This document shows, one piece after another, positions 36,940-46,404 of a stretch of DNA of 64,000 nt. This DNA comes from Arthrobacter globiformis (lineage in GTDB: Bacteria > Actinomycetota > Actinomycetes > Actinomycetales > Micrococcaceae): contig NZ_QLNP01000013.1 of the NCBI RefSeq assembly GCF_003261175.1, forward strand, positions 1-64,000. Direction: 5' to 3'. The stretch's first letter is position 1; every line of letters begins with the position of its first letter. Both the position numbers and the translations under genes were made by a program. The notes beneath the pieces are model-generated. The model saw only the letters and a list, made by a program, of their open reading frames with translations, did not search any database and had not been told where the DNA came from.

Positions 36940-38238
36940 ATGGTCAGCGAAGCAGGAACTGAGCTGCACACCGCGGGGCACAACTGGGCCGGCAACCTCA
37001 GATACGCCGCCGCACAGGTGCGGGAACCGGCGACGGTGGCGGAACTCCAGGACCTGGTGGCCGGAGCCCGGAAACTTCGTGCGCTCGGTTCGCGGCATTC
37101 CTTCAACCGCATCGCCGACACCACCGGCGTCCTGGTCTCGCTGGAGCACCTGGCGCCTGTCTTCGAGGTGGACCCCGCCGAGATGACAGTGACCGTGAGC
37201 GGCGGCACCCGCTACGGAACCCTGGCGGCCGAGCTCCAGCGGCAGGGCTATGCCCTGCACAACCTGGCTTCGCTCCCCCACATTTCAGTAGCCGGGGCCG
37301 TGGCCACCGCAACCCATGGCTCCGGCGACCGCAACGGCAACCTGGCCACCGCCGTCGCCGGCCTTGAACTGGTGACCGCCGACGGCGTGATCCTCACGGC
37401 GCGCCGCGGGGAGCCCGACTTTGACGGCATGGTGGTGAACCTCGGCGCCCTGGGCATCGTAAGCAGCCTGACTCTCGACATCGAACCGACATTTGGGGTC
37501 TCGCAGACGGTGTTCAATGCCCTTGACTGGGACCAGGTCCTGGCGAATTTCGACGACGTCACCTCCTCCGCGTACAGCGTCAGCCTGTTCACCGACTGGA
37601 GCGGGGACCGTATCAGCCAGGCCTGGCTGAAATCCCGGATGGAGGGAGGACCAGCACCGGCCGAAGCCATAGCGGAACGCGCCGGCTTCTTCGGCGGCAA
37701 CCCTGCCAAAGAACCGAGGCATCCCATCGCCGGAGTGCCGGGAACCACCTGCACGCAGCAACTGGGCGTGCCCGGTCCGTGGTCGGACAGGCTGGCCCAC
37801 TTCCGGATGGAATTCACTCCCAGCAAGGGCGACGAGCTGCAGACCGAGTACCTGGTCCCCCGCGAGCACGCCGTGGACGCCATCCAGACCATGCGCCGGC
37901 TGTCCCACCTGGTGACTCCGCTGCTGCTGGTCTCGGAAATCCGCACCATGGCAGCCGACAGTCTCTGGCTGAGCCCGAACTACGGCACCGACAGCATTGG
38001 CCTGCACCTCACCTGGCGGCAGGACCAGCCCGCCGTCGAGGCCGTGCTCCCGGTGATCGAGGCCCAGCTGGCGCCGTTCGGCGCCCGCCCGCACTGGGGC
38101 AAGCTGTTCGACGGCGATGCCTCCCGACTCGCGCCGCGCTACCCCCGCTTCGCGGACTTCAAGGCCCTCGCGGACCGCCTCGATCCAGAGGGGAAGTTCC
38201 GCAACGACTTCCTCAACACCAAGGTTTTCGGCAGCTGA
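36940..38238 (+). CDS. Alditol (xylitol) oxidase
   Basis: This 432-residue FAD enzyme of the PCMH/VAO family is of the alditol oxidase type (AldO, XyoA), which oxidises C1 of xylitol or sorbitol to the aldose with release of H2O2. The FAD-binding part has RALGSRHSFN, with His53 at the place where relatives link FAD covalently, then SGGTRYGTLAAELQRQGYALHNLASLPHISVAGAVATATHGSG. The C-terminal DRLDPEGKFRNDFL is typical. The ATG at 36940 begins MVSEAGTELHTAGHNWAGN; an upstream extension is not conserved. The ROK repressor gene starts 11 bp after its stop, and xylA is divergent, so xylitol to xylose to xylulose forms a coherent route. Confidence 0.9.
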   Translation: MVSEAGTELHTAGHNWAGNLRYAAAQVREPATVAELQDLVAGARKLRALGSRHSFNRIADTTGVLVSLEHLAPVFEVDPAEMTVTVSGGTRYGTLAAELQRQGYALHNLASLPHISVAGAVATATHGSGDRNGNLATAVAGLELVTADGVILTARRGEPDFDGMVVNLGALGIVSSLTLDIEPTFGVSQTVFNALDWDQVLANFDDVTSSAYSVSLFTDWSGDRISQAWLKSRMEGGPAPAEAIAERAGFFGGNPAKEPRHPIAGVPGTTCTQQLGVPGPWSDRLAHFRMEFTPSKGDELQTEYLVPREHAVDAIQTMRRLSHLVTPLLLVSEIRTMAADSLWLSPNYGTDSIGLHLTWRQDQPAVEAVLPVIEAQLAPFGARPHWGKLFDGDASRLAPRYPRFADFKALADRLDPEGKFRNDFLNTKVFGS

Positions 38239-38248
38239 TATTGTTCCG

Positions 38249-39463
38249 ATGATGTCTTCCCCTCGCCAACGGGCTGCCCCGACCGCGCCGCCCAGCGAGC
38301 TGGACCCGTCCCGGCGGAATAACCTGGCCCTGATCACGTCCCTGGTCCACCATCACCGTGTCCTCAGCCGCGCGCAGCTGACGAAAAGGACCGGGCTGAA
38401 TAGGTCAACAGTCGGAACCCTGATCGGACAGCTGGTTGCGCTCGGACTGGTCTACGAAACCGCGCCCACGGGCGAAGCCCAGGTGGGCCGGCCGAGCCCC
38501 GAGGTGCGTCCGAGCCCCTCCATTGCGGCGCTCGCCGTGTACCCGGAGATCGACGCGGTCACCATTGGCCTGGTCAACCTCGGCGGCATCGTCCAGAAGA
38601 AGATCCGGTTCGCCACCGAACGGATTCCCAGCGCACGGGAGGCGGTCAACATCGCCGCTGCCGTGATTGAGGGGATGCGCACGGAGCTGGAGCACTCCTA
38701 CCGGATCACCGGCATCGGCGTGGCGGTGCCCGGCCTGGTTAATCCCGACGACGGGACTGTGCGCCACGCGCCGCATCTGGGCTGGCGGGACGAGCCTGTG
38801 GCCCGGATGCTGAGCGAGGCCACCGGCTACGCCTGCCAGGCCGCCAATGACGCTTCGCTCGCGGCGGAGGCGGAACTGATCTTCGGGGCCGGCGCCGGGC
38901 GGGATAACCTCATATACCTCAACGGCGGGGCGAGCGGCGTCGGCGGCGGGATCATTTCCAACGGCATGCTGCTCCGCGGGGCGTCCGGCTACGCCGGGGA
39001 ATTGGGCCATACCTTCGTCCGCACCTCCGGCGAGCAGTGTCACTGCGGCGCCACGGGCTGCCTGGAAACCGAGGTGTCCCAGGGACGACTCTTCGAACTT
39101 CTGGGCCTCAGCGGCGGCGACACGCCCCAGCTGGAGCAGGCCCTCCGCGCTTCAAGCAGCCCTGCTGTCGCCGGGGAGATCTCCCGGCAGTTGAGCTTCC
39201 TGGCCATCGCACTGCGGAACGCCGTCAACACCTTCAACCCGGAGGTGATCATCCTCGACGGCTTCCTGGGGGTCCTGTACGCTCTCGCGCCGTCCGCCCT
39301 TGATGACCTGCTGCTGTCCCAGGCCATGGACGGGCCGGCCGCCCAGGCCAAGGTGCACCCCGCGGCACTCGGTTCCAACCTGATGATGATCGGCGCGGCG
39401 GAACTTGGATTCGCCCGGTTCCTGGCGGACCCCAGCGGCTTCGGGGCTGCCCTGACGGCATAA
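38249..39463 (+). CDS. xylR: ROK family transcriptional repressor (XylR-like)
   Basis: This 404-residue ROK protein has an N-terminal winged HTH (RAQLTKRTGLNRSTVGTLIGQLVALGLV, about residues 35-62) and a sugar-kinase-like domain. The zinc motif CHCGATGCLE follows AGELGHTFVRTSGEQ. The gene is 11 bp after the alditol oxidase gene and probably in the same operon. Binding to the palindrome in front of xylA is inferred. The symbol follows this context; experimental proof is absent. Confidence 0.88.
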   Translation: MMSSPRQRAAPTAPPSELDPSRRNNLALITSLVHHHRVLSRAQLTKRTGLNRSTVGTLIGQLVALGLVYETAPTGEAQVGRPSPEVRPSPSIAALAVYPEIDAVTIGLVNLGGIVQKKIRFATERIPSAREAVNIAAAVIEGMRTELEHSYRITGIGVAVPGLVNPDDGTVRHAPHLGWRDEPVARMLSEATGYACQAANDASLAAEAELIFGAGAGRDNLIYLNGGASGVGGGIISNGMLLRGASGYAGELGHTFVRTSGEQCHCGATGCLETEVSQGRLFELLGLSGGDTPQLEQALRASSSPAVAGEISRQLSFLAIALRNAVNTFNPEVIILDGFLGVLYALAPSALDDLLLSQAMDGPAAQAKVHPAALGSNLMMIGAAELGFARFLADPSGFGAALTA

Positions 39464-39514
39464 GCCGGGTCGACGGCACAGGCCAGCTTTACGGCTGCGC
39501 CGGGTAACAGCAGA

Positions 39515-39552
39515 AGGCACCGGGTGCGCCGATTGGGACGCACCCGGTGCCT
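39515..39552. terminator. Bidirectional terminator between xylR and the GH30 gene
   Basis: A 14-bp perfect stem (AGGCACCGGGTGCG, 39515-39528, with 39539-39552) has a 10-nt loop. It lies between two convergent genes. T-richness is poor on both sides, so efficiency is uncertain. Confidence 0.6.
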
Positions 39553-39584
39553 GCATATACCTGACTTATAGGAACGCCAGGCTA

Positions 39585-42500
39585 CTACCGGCCGAACACC
39601 ACATCGTAGGTCCGGTTCTGGCTTCCGTCTTCGCTCTTGACGGTGACCACGGCTTTTCCCGTCTGCTTGTCAGCCGGTTGCACGGTGACCGTCGCGTAGG
39701 GGTCAGCTGCGGTGGCCGTGACCTCCTGCCGCCCTCCCTGAGCGTCAGCCCGGTAGGCGGTGACGTCCGGGTCGAAGCCTGCCAGCGGCTGGCCGTTGAC
39801 GGAAATCCCGGCTGCAACGGCGTCGGAGGACTGGCCCGGAGCCGTGGCCAGAACCTGGACCTCGCTGACCGTCATGTGGGTGTTCGTGCGGGCAGCGAGC
39901 ACCACGCGCACGTCCTTGGTGTCGACGTTGGCCACCGGAACCGTGACCACCGGGGCGGGGCTGCCGCCGGGAACCTGCACCGAAGCACCGGCGTTCTTCC
40001 ACGTGCCGTCGGCCGCCTTGGTCTGAACCTGCAGGCTTTGGGCATAGCTGTCAGTTGATCCGTCGCGGTAGAAGTGAACCTTCACGCCGCTCACTGTCTT
40101 CTGCTGGGGCAGGGAGACGGATAGGGTATCCGTGGTGTTCTTGGTGCCCGATTTCCAGTTGGACCAGGCCTTGTCCGTCAGGTTGCCGTTGCCCAGTCCG
40201 GCCGTGCCGTAGCCCGGCTCGGTGAAGGAGGCGCTGAACGTGGCACCACCGTCGTCGGCCACGTTGTCCGCCGTTCCCGCCGTGACCTGCACCCGAACGG
40301 TAGCCGGCAACGTCCGGCCGTCGGCGGCGTCGGCCGTGCCTGCCACACTGGCCACGCCGGTCTCAGTGAACGCGGGAGCCGCGTCCCAGACCACTGGCCG
40401 CTCCACCTTGCTGCCGCCGGCAGTCACCGCTGTCACGGTGGCGGGCAGCGCGGGCGTTCCGCCAACGTAGGTCTTGGCCCTCGCCGGGAGCGTCGAGACG
40501 AGCGTGTCGACGGTTACCCTGGCTGTCACCGGACGGGCGGCCCCCAGGACGTCCGTCGCCGTTCCGTGCACCTCAACGGTTCCGGGCTTGCTCCACCGGC
40601 TCTCCGGCGGCATCGTCCAGGTCACCGGCAGTGTGCCCCGGGCGCCGTCGCGGTAGACGGGGACCACCGTGGCGGGCAGCTGCGGCGTGGTCCCGGGCAC
40701 CGTGAAGGCTGTGACGCTCTGGAATCCCTGGACAGTTTCATCGATGACGTGCCAGCGCTGGTTCTCACCCGAGTTGGCGGTCCACAGCGTCACCGGCGAC
40801 CCGTCCGCGGTGGCATGACCGCCCACCTCGAGGAGCCGGTCGTTTGCCGCGTTGACGAACGTGTAGGTGCCGTCACCGGTGGTGGACATGGTCCACTGCG
40901 AGGGTTCGGCCGGCGTTGCCTCCGCCGGCACCAGCTGGGGCGTTCCGTCGACGACGGCGAGCTGCCGCCCGCCGTCGGCCGTTTCAATGGCGTAACGGGC
41001 GCGGCTGCTGTTTTCGCCGCTGAGGCGGCGGATGTTCCACTGCTGGTCCGCGCCGGCGCCGGAACGGATGACGGCGGTGCTGCCGGTTCCCTGGGTAAGG
41101 GACTTGCCGCTTTCCACACCCTTGAGGCTGTAGACGTGATCCGCCTGCACGAGGGCGGCGTCCTTGGCCACGCCGTGCACACCGTTGACCAGGAACGTCG
41201 TGACGGACTCGGCCGGTACCGTGAGGACAGCCGTGCGGTCCTTTCCGACGGCGACAGGCTCACCCTCCACGAGCGCGCCGGACGCGTCGCTGGTCACCGG
41301 CGTCACGGTGGCGTTGCCCTGGATTGCACCAAATCGGGAAAGGTCCAGGGCCACGGGGCGCTGCTGCTTGCTGTCGTTCACGTGCACCACGGTGGCTCCG
41401 GAGTCCGAGACCGCGGCCGCGCTGTTCAGGTCATCCACCTTGACCAGGCGGTCCCCGGGCTTGATGAAGTGGGTGAAGTTCCGCGCGGTGTTGTACTTGG
41501 TGTTCGTGTAGATCGGGCAGCTTTCGAGGGTGTCCCCGGCGGCACAGTCGAACGGCAGCTGGATCTCGCCCCAGTTGGAGCCGATGGCGCTTTCGCCGCC
41601 CGGCTTCATGTTGTTGTAGTCCTCAACGGGCTGCCAGAACACCCAGGCCTCGGGCTCCAGCTCGCGGAGGTCGTTGACCATGTGCTGGGCCAGGCCAAGG
41701 CCCGGCTGCATGCTCGTGAAATTCTGACCGTCCATCCACGAGCCGCCGGTCTCGCTCATCCAGAGCGGCTTGTCCTCCCCCTTGGCGATGTCCCGGACGG
41801 ACGTCCGCTGCCCGGTCCCGTAGGTGTGGACGTTGAGCTGCGCGACGTTCTCCTTGGCTTCGGCGGAATAGCTGTTCCAGTTGTTGGCAAAGGTCGAGGG
41901 GTTGGTCTCGTCCATGGCGCTGATGACAGCGCCGGTCTCCGCGCTGGCCAGGGCCTTGGCCAGCGACTGGACCACCTTCTGCTGCAGTTCGGGGCCCATG
42001 TGGGCGCCTTCCTGCCGGCCGCCGACGGGCTGGCCGGACGCGTTGAGGCTGGTCCCCCAGTACGGCGTGTTCGGTTCGTTCATGGGATCGATCGTGTCGA
42101 TCTTGATGCCGTGGGCCTTTTCAAGCCGCTTGACGACGCCGACCAGATACGAGGAGAAATCATCAACGCTTTCGGTCCGCAGCTGGTCCTGCGAGGAGTT
42201 GAAGCCACCCGAAACGTAGCCGCTGACCGTCTGGAACCACGGCGGGGAGTTGCTGAAGGCTTCCCAGTGCGTGATGTCGTTCTTGATCCGGTCCACCCAC
42301 CAGCGCTGCGTCTGGTCGGCGTCGAGGTTCCAGTGCTCCGGGTTCGCCGGATCCCACCAGTCCTTGTCCTCCCGCGTGGTGCCGGCGGGCGCCTTCCACC
42401 AGCCCTCGACGGCGCCGCCGGCACGGAGGTAGTCCTTCACGTCGGGGGCGTTGCCGCCGCCGACGTTGTACCGCGCGATGTTGAGGTTCAGCCCGTCGTC

Positions 42501-42779
42501 GCCGAAGACCATGTCCGCGAGCTTGTTGCGGACTTCGTCCGGATAGTCACCGGTGGCGTTGGCGAACCAGACCAGACTGGTGCCCCACCCTTCGAAGGCC
42601 TCGCCCTGGTAGGACGGGTCCGGCCTTACCGTCACGGCGCCCGCCGGCACTGTTTCATCGGCTGCCTTGACCGGTGCCGGCGCGGCGAGCGCGGGTCCGG
42701 CCACGAGCCCTGCGGAGAAGACCGCCGCGGTGACGCCGGCGGCGGTCACGGCCCAGGGCCGTCTGGATCTCTTCGTCAT
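39585..42779 (-). CDS. Secreted modular GH30 glycosidase (endo-beta-1,6-galactanase type)
   Basis: This 1064-residue secreted enzyme starts with a Sec signal peptide (MTKRSRRPWAV...AGPALAAPAP). A GH30 catalytic domain follows (about 45-530): EGWGTSLVWFANATGDY at the start, acid/base Glu in TIDPMNEPNTPYW and nucleophile Glu in LWMSETGGSW. This resembles GH30_5-type beta-1,6-galactanases, though beta-glucosidase-like roles remain possible. Then come a ricin-like lectin domain (about 545-685, QWNIRRLSG), two Big_4-type Ig-like domains (about 690-845), a discoidin/CBM32-like domain (about 855-985) and a C-terminal cadherin-like sandwich. It ends the galactan operon, 48 bp after the GH42 gene. Confidence 0.85.
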   Translation of the reverse strand: MTKRSRRPWAVTAAGVTAAVFSAGLVAGPALAAPAPVKAADETVPAGAVTVRPDPSYQGEAFEGWGTSLVWFANATGDYPDEVRNKLADMVFGDDGLNLNIARYNVGGGNAPDVKDYLRAGGAVEGWWKAPAGTTREDKDWWDPANPEHWNLDADQTQRWWVDRIKNDITHWEAFSNSPPWFQTVSGYVSGGFNSSQDQLRTESVDDFSSYLVGVVKRLEKAHGIKIDTIDPMNEPNTPYWGTSLNASGQPVGGRQEGAHMGPELQQKVVQSLAKALASAETGAVISAMDETNPSTFANNWNSYSAEAKENVAQLNVHTYGTGQRTSVRDIAKGEDKPLWMSETGGSWMDGQNFTSMQPGLGLAQHMVNDLRELEPEAWVFWQPVEDYNNMKPGGESAIGSNWGEIQLPFDCAAGDTLESCPIYTNTKYNTARNFTHFIKPGDRLVKVDDLNSAAAVSDSGATVVHVNDSKQQRPVALDLSRFGAIQGNATVTPVTSDASGALVEGEPVAVGKDRTAVLTVPAESVTTFLVNGVHGVAKDAALVQADHVYSLKGVESGKSLTQGTGSTAVIRSGAGADQQWNIRRLSGENSSRARYAIETADGGRQLAVVDGTPQLVPAEATPAEPSQWTMSTTGDGTYTFVNAANDRLLEVGGHATADGSPVTLWTANSGENQRWHVIDETVQGFQSVTAFTVPGTTPQLPATVVPVYRDGARGTLPVTWTMPPESRWSKPGTVEVHGTATDVLGAARPVTARVTVDTLVSTLPARAKTYVGGTPALPATVTAVTAGGSKVERPVVWDAAPAFTETGVASVAGTADAADGRTLPATVRVQVTAGTADNVADDGGATFSASFTEPGYGTAGLGNGNLTDKAWSNWKSGTKNTTDTLSVSLPQQKTVSGVKVHFYRDGSTDSYAQSLQVQTKAADGTWKNAGASVQVPGGSPAPVVTVPVANVDTKDVRVVLAARTNTHMTVSEVQVLATAPGQSSDAVAAGISVNGQPLAGFDPDVTAYRADAQGGRQEVTATAADPYATVTVQPADKQTGKAVVTVKSEDGSQNRTYDVVFGR

Positions 42780-42827
42780 TGAATTCCCTTCGGTGCGATG
42801 AAGTGCTGATCTCTGGGGATTGCTGTT

Positions 42828-44867
42828 TTATTTGGTGGTTTGCAGGACTGCCACGCCGCGGGCGGCAAGCTTGGCGGTGCCTTCGGTGGTGCGTTCGCCT
42901 GTGAGGGCGGTTCCGGGCACTGCCGAGATGTCGACGGCCTGGTCCGTGCGGTTGATCAGGAAAAGGAAGCGCTCGTCCTCCCCCGTGCGGACGGCGAGTT
43001 CGACGGCGCCACGGAGTTCCGCGGGCAGTTCAGACTCGATGCCGGCCAGGTGCGCGAATTCCCGCAGGACCGGGACCAGGCCGTCGGGTCCGAGGCGCGT
43101 CGCTACGTAGCCGGCGGACCCGTTGCCCACGCTGCGCCGGGTCACGGCCGGTTCGCCGGTGTGGCCACCGGAGGTGAACCGCCGCAGGACCTTCGTGTCC
43201 CCCGAGGTGGTGGCCACCGAGTCCGCCCACAGCGTGCCGGTCGACCCGTCGTCGAGCGTGGCCACTTCTCCGGGAGCCAGCGGCCCGAACTCTTCCACCC
43301 GGATCCCCAGCAATTCGCTGAGGGCGCCGGGGTATCCGCCCAGCCACACGTGGTCGTTCTGGTCCACGATGCCCGAGAAGTAGGTGGTCACCAGGTGGCC
43401 GCCTGCTTCGACGAAAGCGGTCAGCCGCGAACGCAGCTCCGCCGGCACCACGTGCAGGACCGGCGCGATGACCAGCTGGTATCCCTCAAAGGAGGCTGCC
43501 GCCGGGAGGACATCGGCGCGGATGCCGCTGGCCAGGAACGCGGAGTACCAGTCGAGGGCCTCCTGCCGGTAGCGGAGCCGGTCGGTCGGGTGGGAGTCCA
43601 GCTCGCTGGCCCACCAGGAGTCCCAGTCGAACAGGATCGCAGCCCGTGCCGGTTCGCGCCCGCTGCCCGTGATCGCCGAGAGTTCGCCAAGGGTCCGTCC
43701 CAGTGTGGTGACGTCGCGGAAGAGCCTGCTGTCACTGCCTGCGTGCGACACCATCGCGGAGTGGTACTTTTCCGCCCCGGCGCGCGACTGCCGCCACTGG
43801 AAGAAGCAGACCGCATCTGCCCCGTGGGCCACGTGGGTGAGCGAGTCCCGGGCCAGGGCCCCGGGCTTCTTGGGCGTGTTCACGGACTGCCAGTTGACGG
43901 CGCTGGTGGAGTGCTCCATGAGGAACCACGGGCTGCCGCCGGCGATGTTGCCGGTCAGGTTCGCGGAGAAGGACAGCTCGTCGTGGTCCTGCGGGCCCGG
44001 GATCACGTAGTGGTCATTCGAGACGAAGTCGACGTCGGCGGCCCAGGCCGCGTAGTCCATGCCCTTCGTCTCGCCCATCACCATGAAATTGGTGGTGACG
44101 GGGATGCCCGGGGTGATGCTGTTGAGGATGTCGCGTTCGGCGCGGAAGTATTCCTGCAGCGAGTCTGAGGAGAAGCGCTTGAAGTCCAGCTGCTGCGTGG
44201 GGTTCGGGTAGGACGCGGCCTGCCGCGGGGGGAAGATGTGGTTCCAGTCCGCGTAGCGCTGGGACCAGAAGTCGGTCCCCCAGGCGGTGTTCAGCTCCTC
44301 GAGGGTGCCATAGCGGTTCTGCAGCCAGACGCGGAAGGCGGCCGCGGCGTCGTCGGAATAGTCATAGATGTTGTGGCAGCCGAGTTCATTGGAAACATGC
44401 CAGGCACAGACGGCGGGGTGGTCCTTGTACCGCTCCGCCATGGTGCGCACAAGAGTTAACGCGTGCTCGCGGAAGACCGGGGATGTCGGCCGCCAGTGCT
44501 GCCGGCCGCCCGGCCAGAGGGTTTCGCCGTTGTGGGTGACAGGCAGGATTTCCGGGTGTTCGGCGGCGAGCCATGGCGGCGGGGAGGCGGTGGCCGTCGC
44601 GAGGTCCACGGCGATGCCGTTGGCATGGAGCAGGTCGATGATGTCGTCGAGCCAGGAAAAGTCCCAGGTATCCCGCGTGGGCTGGAGCCGGGCCCAAGAG
44701 AAGATGGCGAGGGACACGATGTTGACTCCGGCCTCCTGCATGAGGCGGACGTCCTCGGCCCAGACCTCGCGGGGCCACTGCTCGGGGTTGTAGTCGGCTC
44801 CGAAGGCCAGCCGCTTAATGTCCGGGGACGGCCAGCGCAGCCAGCGGGGGTTGGTGGCGAGGGACAT
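42828..44867 (-). CDS. Beta-galactosidase, GH42
   Basis: This 679-residue GH42 enzyme cleaves terminal beta-D-galactose. The N-terminal TIM barrel shows FGADYNPEQWPREVWAEDVRLM, acid/base Glu in AWHVSNELGCHN and nucleophile Glu in WFLMEHSTSAVNW; the trimerisation and C-terminal beta domains follow (LVIAPVLHVVPAELRSRL, AARGVAVLQT). There is no signal peptide, so it acts in the cytosol on imported oligosaccharides. The start at 44867 has AGGAG six bases upstream. It lies 150 bp after the binding-protein gene; a stable hairpin (44961-44991) is in that gap. Confidence 0.95.
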   Translation of the reverse strand: MSLATNPRWLRWPSPDIKRLAFGADYNPEQWPREVWAEDVRLMQEAGVNIVSLAIFSWARLQPTRDTWDFSWLDDIIDLLHANGIAVDLATATASPPPWLAAEHPEILPVTHNGETLWPGGRQHWRPTSPVFREHALTLVRTMAERYKDHPAVCAWHVSNELGCHNIYDYSDDAAAAFRVWLQNRYGTLEELNTAWGTDFWSQRYADWNHIFPPRQAASYPNPTQQLDFKRFSSDSLQEYFRAERDILNSITPGIPVTTNFMVMGETKGMDYAAWAADVDFVSNDHYVIPGPQDHDELSFSANLTGNIAGGSPWFLMEHSTSAVNWQSVNTPKKPGALARDSLTHVAHGADAVCFFQWRQSRAGAEKYHSAMVSHAGSDSRLFRDVTTLGRTLGELSAITGSGREPARAAILFDWDSWWASELDSHPTDRLRYRQEALDWYSAFLASGIRADVLPAAASFEGYQLVIAPVLHVVPAELRSRLTAFVEAGGHLVTTYFSGIVDQNDHVWLGGYPGALSELLGIRVEEFGPLAPGEVATLDDGSTGTLWADSVATTSGDTKVLRRFTSGGHTGEPAVTRRSVGNGSAGYVATRLGPDGLVPVLREFAHLAGIESELPAELRGAVELAVRTGEDERFLFLINRTDQAVDISAVPGTALTGERTTEGTAKLAARGVAVLQTTK

Positions 44868-44910
44868 GGATCTCCTATTTTGGGCACGGCTTTGCGGCCG
44901 CGAAGCTGGA

Positions 44911-44961
44911 TGGCTGTGTGCCGGAATGGCCGTGGGCTTGGTGGCTGTGTGCTGGGATGGC
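44911..44961. repeat. 20-bp direct repeat before the GH42 gene
   Basis: Two 20-mers at 44911-44930 and 44942-44961 (TGGCTGTGTGC...ATGGC) match at 18 of 20 positions, 31 bp apart. They lie in the gap between the binding-protein and beta-galactosidase genes. Function is unknown. Confidence 0.65.
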
Positions 44962-44991
44962 GGCGGACGCGCCGGGCTGGCGCGTCCGCCG
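44961..44991 (-). terminator. Hairpin after the galactan binding-protein gene
   Basis: A perfect 13-bp GC-rich stem (CGGCGGACGCGCC, 44961-44973, with 44979-44991) closes on GGGCT. It lies 27 bp after the stop of the binding-protein gene with no T-tract. It probably reduces read-through or stabilises the upstream mRNA, so that binding protein is made in excess. Confidence 0.6.
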
Positions 44992-45017
44992 AGGCGGGGC
45001 GGTTTACGTGAGGGCTG

Positions 45018-46361
45018 TTATTCCTTGACGGTGAAGCCCTGATCGGTGCCGTACTTGACCGAGGCTTTCTGCCAGTCGGTCAGGCCGTCCTTGAGCTTGG
45101 TGCCGGACACGTAGGCCTGGCCGGCGGTGTCGTTGAAGATGCTGTTGGCGTAGACCTGGAAGGGCAGGTAGGACCAGCCGGCAGGAACATTCTTCGCTGA
45201 TTCGGCGAAGATCTGGTTGGCCTTCTGGCCGCCGAAGTACTTGAACTGGGTGTTCTGGAACTTCTCGGACGCGAGGTCCTTCGAAGTGGCGGGGAACGCC
45301 CCGCCGTCGATCCGGGTTTGGACGCCTTCCTCCACGTTGGAGTACTTCAGGAAGCCGTAGGCCAGCGCGGCCTGGCTGCTGGCGGCGGGGATGGCCAGGG
45401 AGCTGCCGCCGTTTTCAGAGCTGCTGGTGGCACCCTTTTCCCACTGCGGCAGAGGCGCGACCCGCCATTTGCCGGCCCCGTCGGCGACGCCGGAGACGAG
45501 GTTCCCCGGCATCCAGGCGCCGGTGGACAGGGTGGCGATGGTTCCGTTGCCCAGGCCCTTGTACCACTCGTCGCTCCAGGAGCTGATGGGGGCCAGCAGG
45601 TCCTCGTCGATGAGCTTCTGCCAGGTCTCGGCGAACTTGGTGGAACCTTCGTCGGAGAAGTTCACGCCGACGTTGGTGCCGTCCACCTGGTAGGGCTTGC
45701 CGCCGGCCTGCCAGATCATGCTGGTGGTGAACCCGGCGTCCCCGGTGTCGTTGGCGATGTAGGCCTTGGGGTCAGCCTTCTTCAGCGCGCGTCCGGCCTC
45801 GAGGAATTCATCCCACGTGGTGGGGACTGCGATGCCGTGCTTGTCGAACAGCTCCTTGTTGTAGAACAGGGCCATGGGGCCCGAGTCCATGGGAAGACCG
45901 TAGACGCCGCCCTGTGCCCGGACGGAGGACCACGGACCGGCCGTGAAGGTGCCGTCAAGGTCTGCGGCGCCGAACTGGCCAAGGTCGGCCAGTGATTTGC
46001 TGAGGGCAAACTGCGGAAGTGCGTAGTACTCGATCTGCGCGACATCGGGCACGCCGGAGCCTGCGGAGATGGCGTTCTGCAGGGCGGTGTACTGGTCATT
46101 GCCGGTGCCGGCGTTGACGAGGTTGACGTCCACGTTGGGGTACTTGGCCTCGAAGCCTTCGGCGACCTTCTTCAGCGACTGGTCCCAGGCCCACACCGTC
46201 AGCTTGCCGCCCTTCTGGAGGGCTTGCTCGACGGCGTCGCTGCTGACCGTTTGCTGCGGCGCGGCGTTGCCGCCGCCTCCGCAGGCGGTGAACCCCAGGG
46301 CGAGCGCGGCGGCGACGGCGGAGCTCTGCAGCAGGCCGCGGCGGGTCAGGGTCTTGATCAT
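45018..46361 (-). CDS. ABC sugar-binding lipoprotein (module c)
   Basis: This 447-residue family 1 solute-binding protein has a lipoprotein signal with twin Arg (TLTRRGLLQSS...FTACGGGG); lipidation is at Cys27. The fold follows CUT1 maltose/galactan-type proteins (VWAWDQSLKKVAEGFEAKYPNVDVNLVNAGTGNDQYTALQNAI, GVYGLPMDSGPMALFYNKELF). It serves the permeases at 46405 and 47343. No ATPase is encoded here. The position before GH42 matches the ganSPQAB order of galactan systems. Confidence 0.93.
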   Translation of the reverse strand: MIKTLTRRGLLQSSAVAAALALGFTACGGGGNAAPQQTVSSDAVEQALQKGGKLTVWAWDQSLKKVAEGFEAKYPNVDVNLVNAGTGNDQYTALQNAISAGSGVPDVAQIEYYALPQFALSKSLADLGQFGAADLDGTFTAGPWSSVRAQGGVYGLPMDSGPMALFYNKELFDKHGIAVPTTWDEFLEAGRALKKADPKAYIANDTGDAGFTTSMIWQAGGKPYQVDGTNVGVNFSDEGSTKFAETWQKLIDEDLLAPISSWSDEWYKGLGNGTIATLSTGAWMPGNLVSGVADGAGKWRVAPLPQWEKGATSSSENGGSSLAIPAASSQAALAYGFLKYSNVEEGVQTRIDGGAFPATSKDLASEKFQNTQFKYFGGQKANQIFAESAKNVPAGWSYLPFQVYANSIFNDTAGQAYVSGTKLKDGLTDWQKASVKYGTDQGFTVKE

Positions 46362-46404
46362 GGTCTTCCTTCTAACTGCGTTGTTGATGAGGGTGGACGG
46401 AGCG

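Noticed and set aside
40566-42782. 738-codon open frame opposite the GH30 gene
   Set aside because: Antisense shadow of a conserved, motif-complete glycosidase with a signal peptide on the other strand; no domain is recognisable in it.
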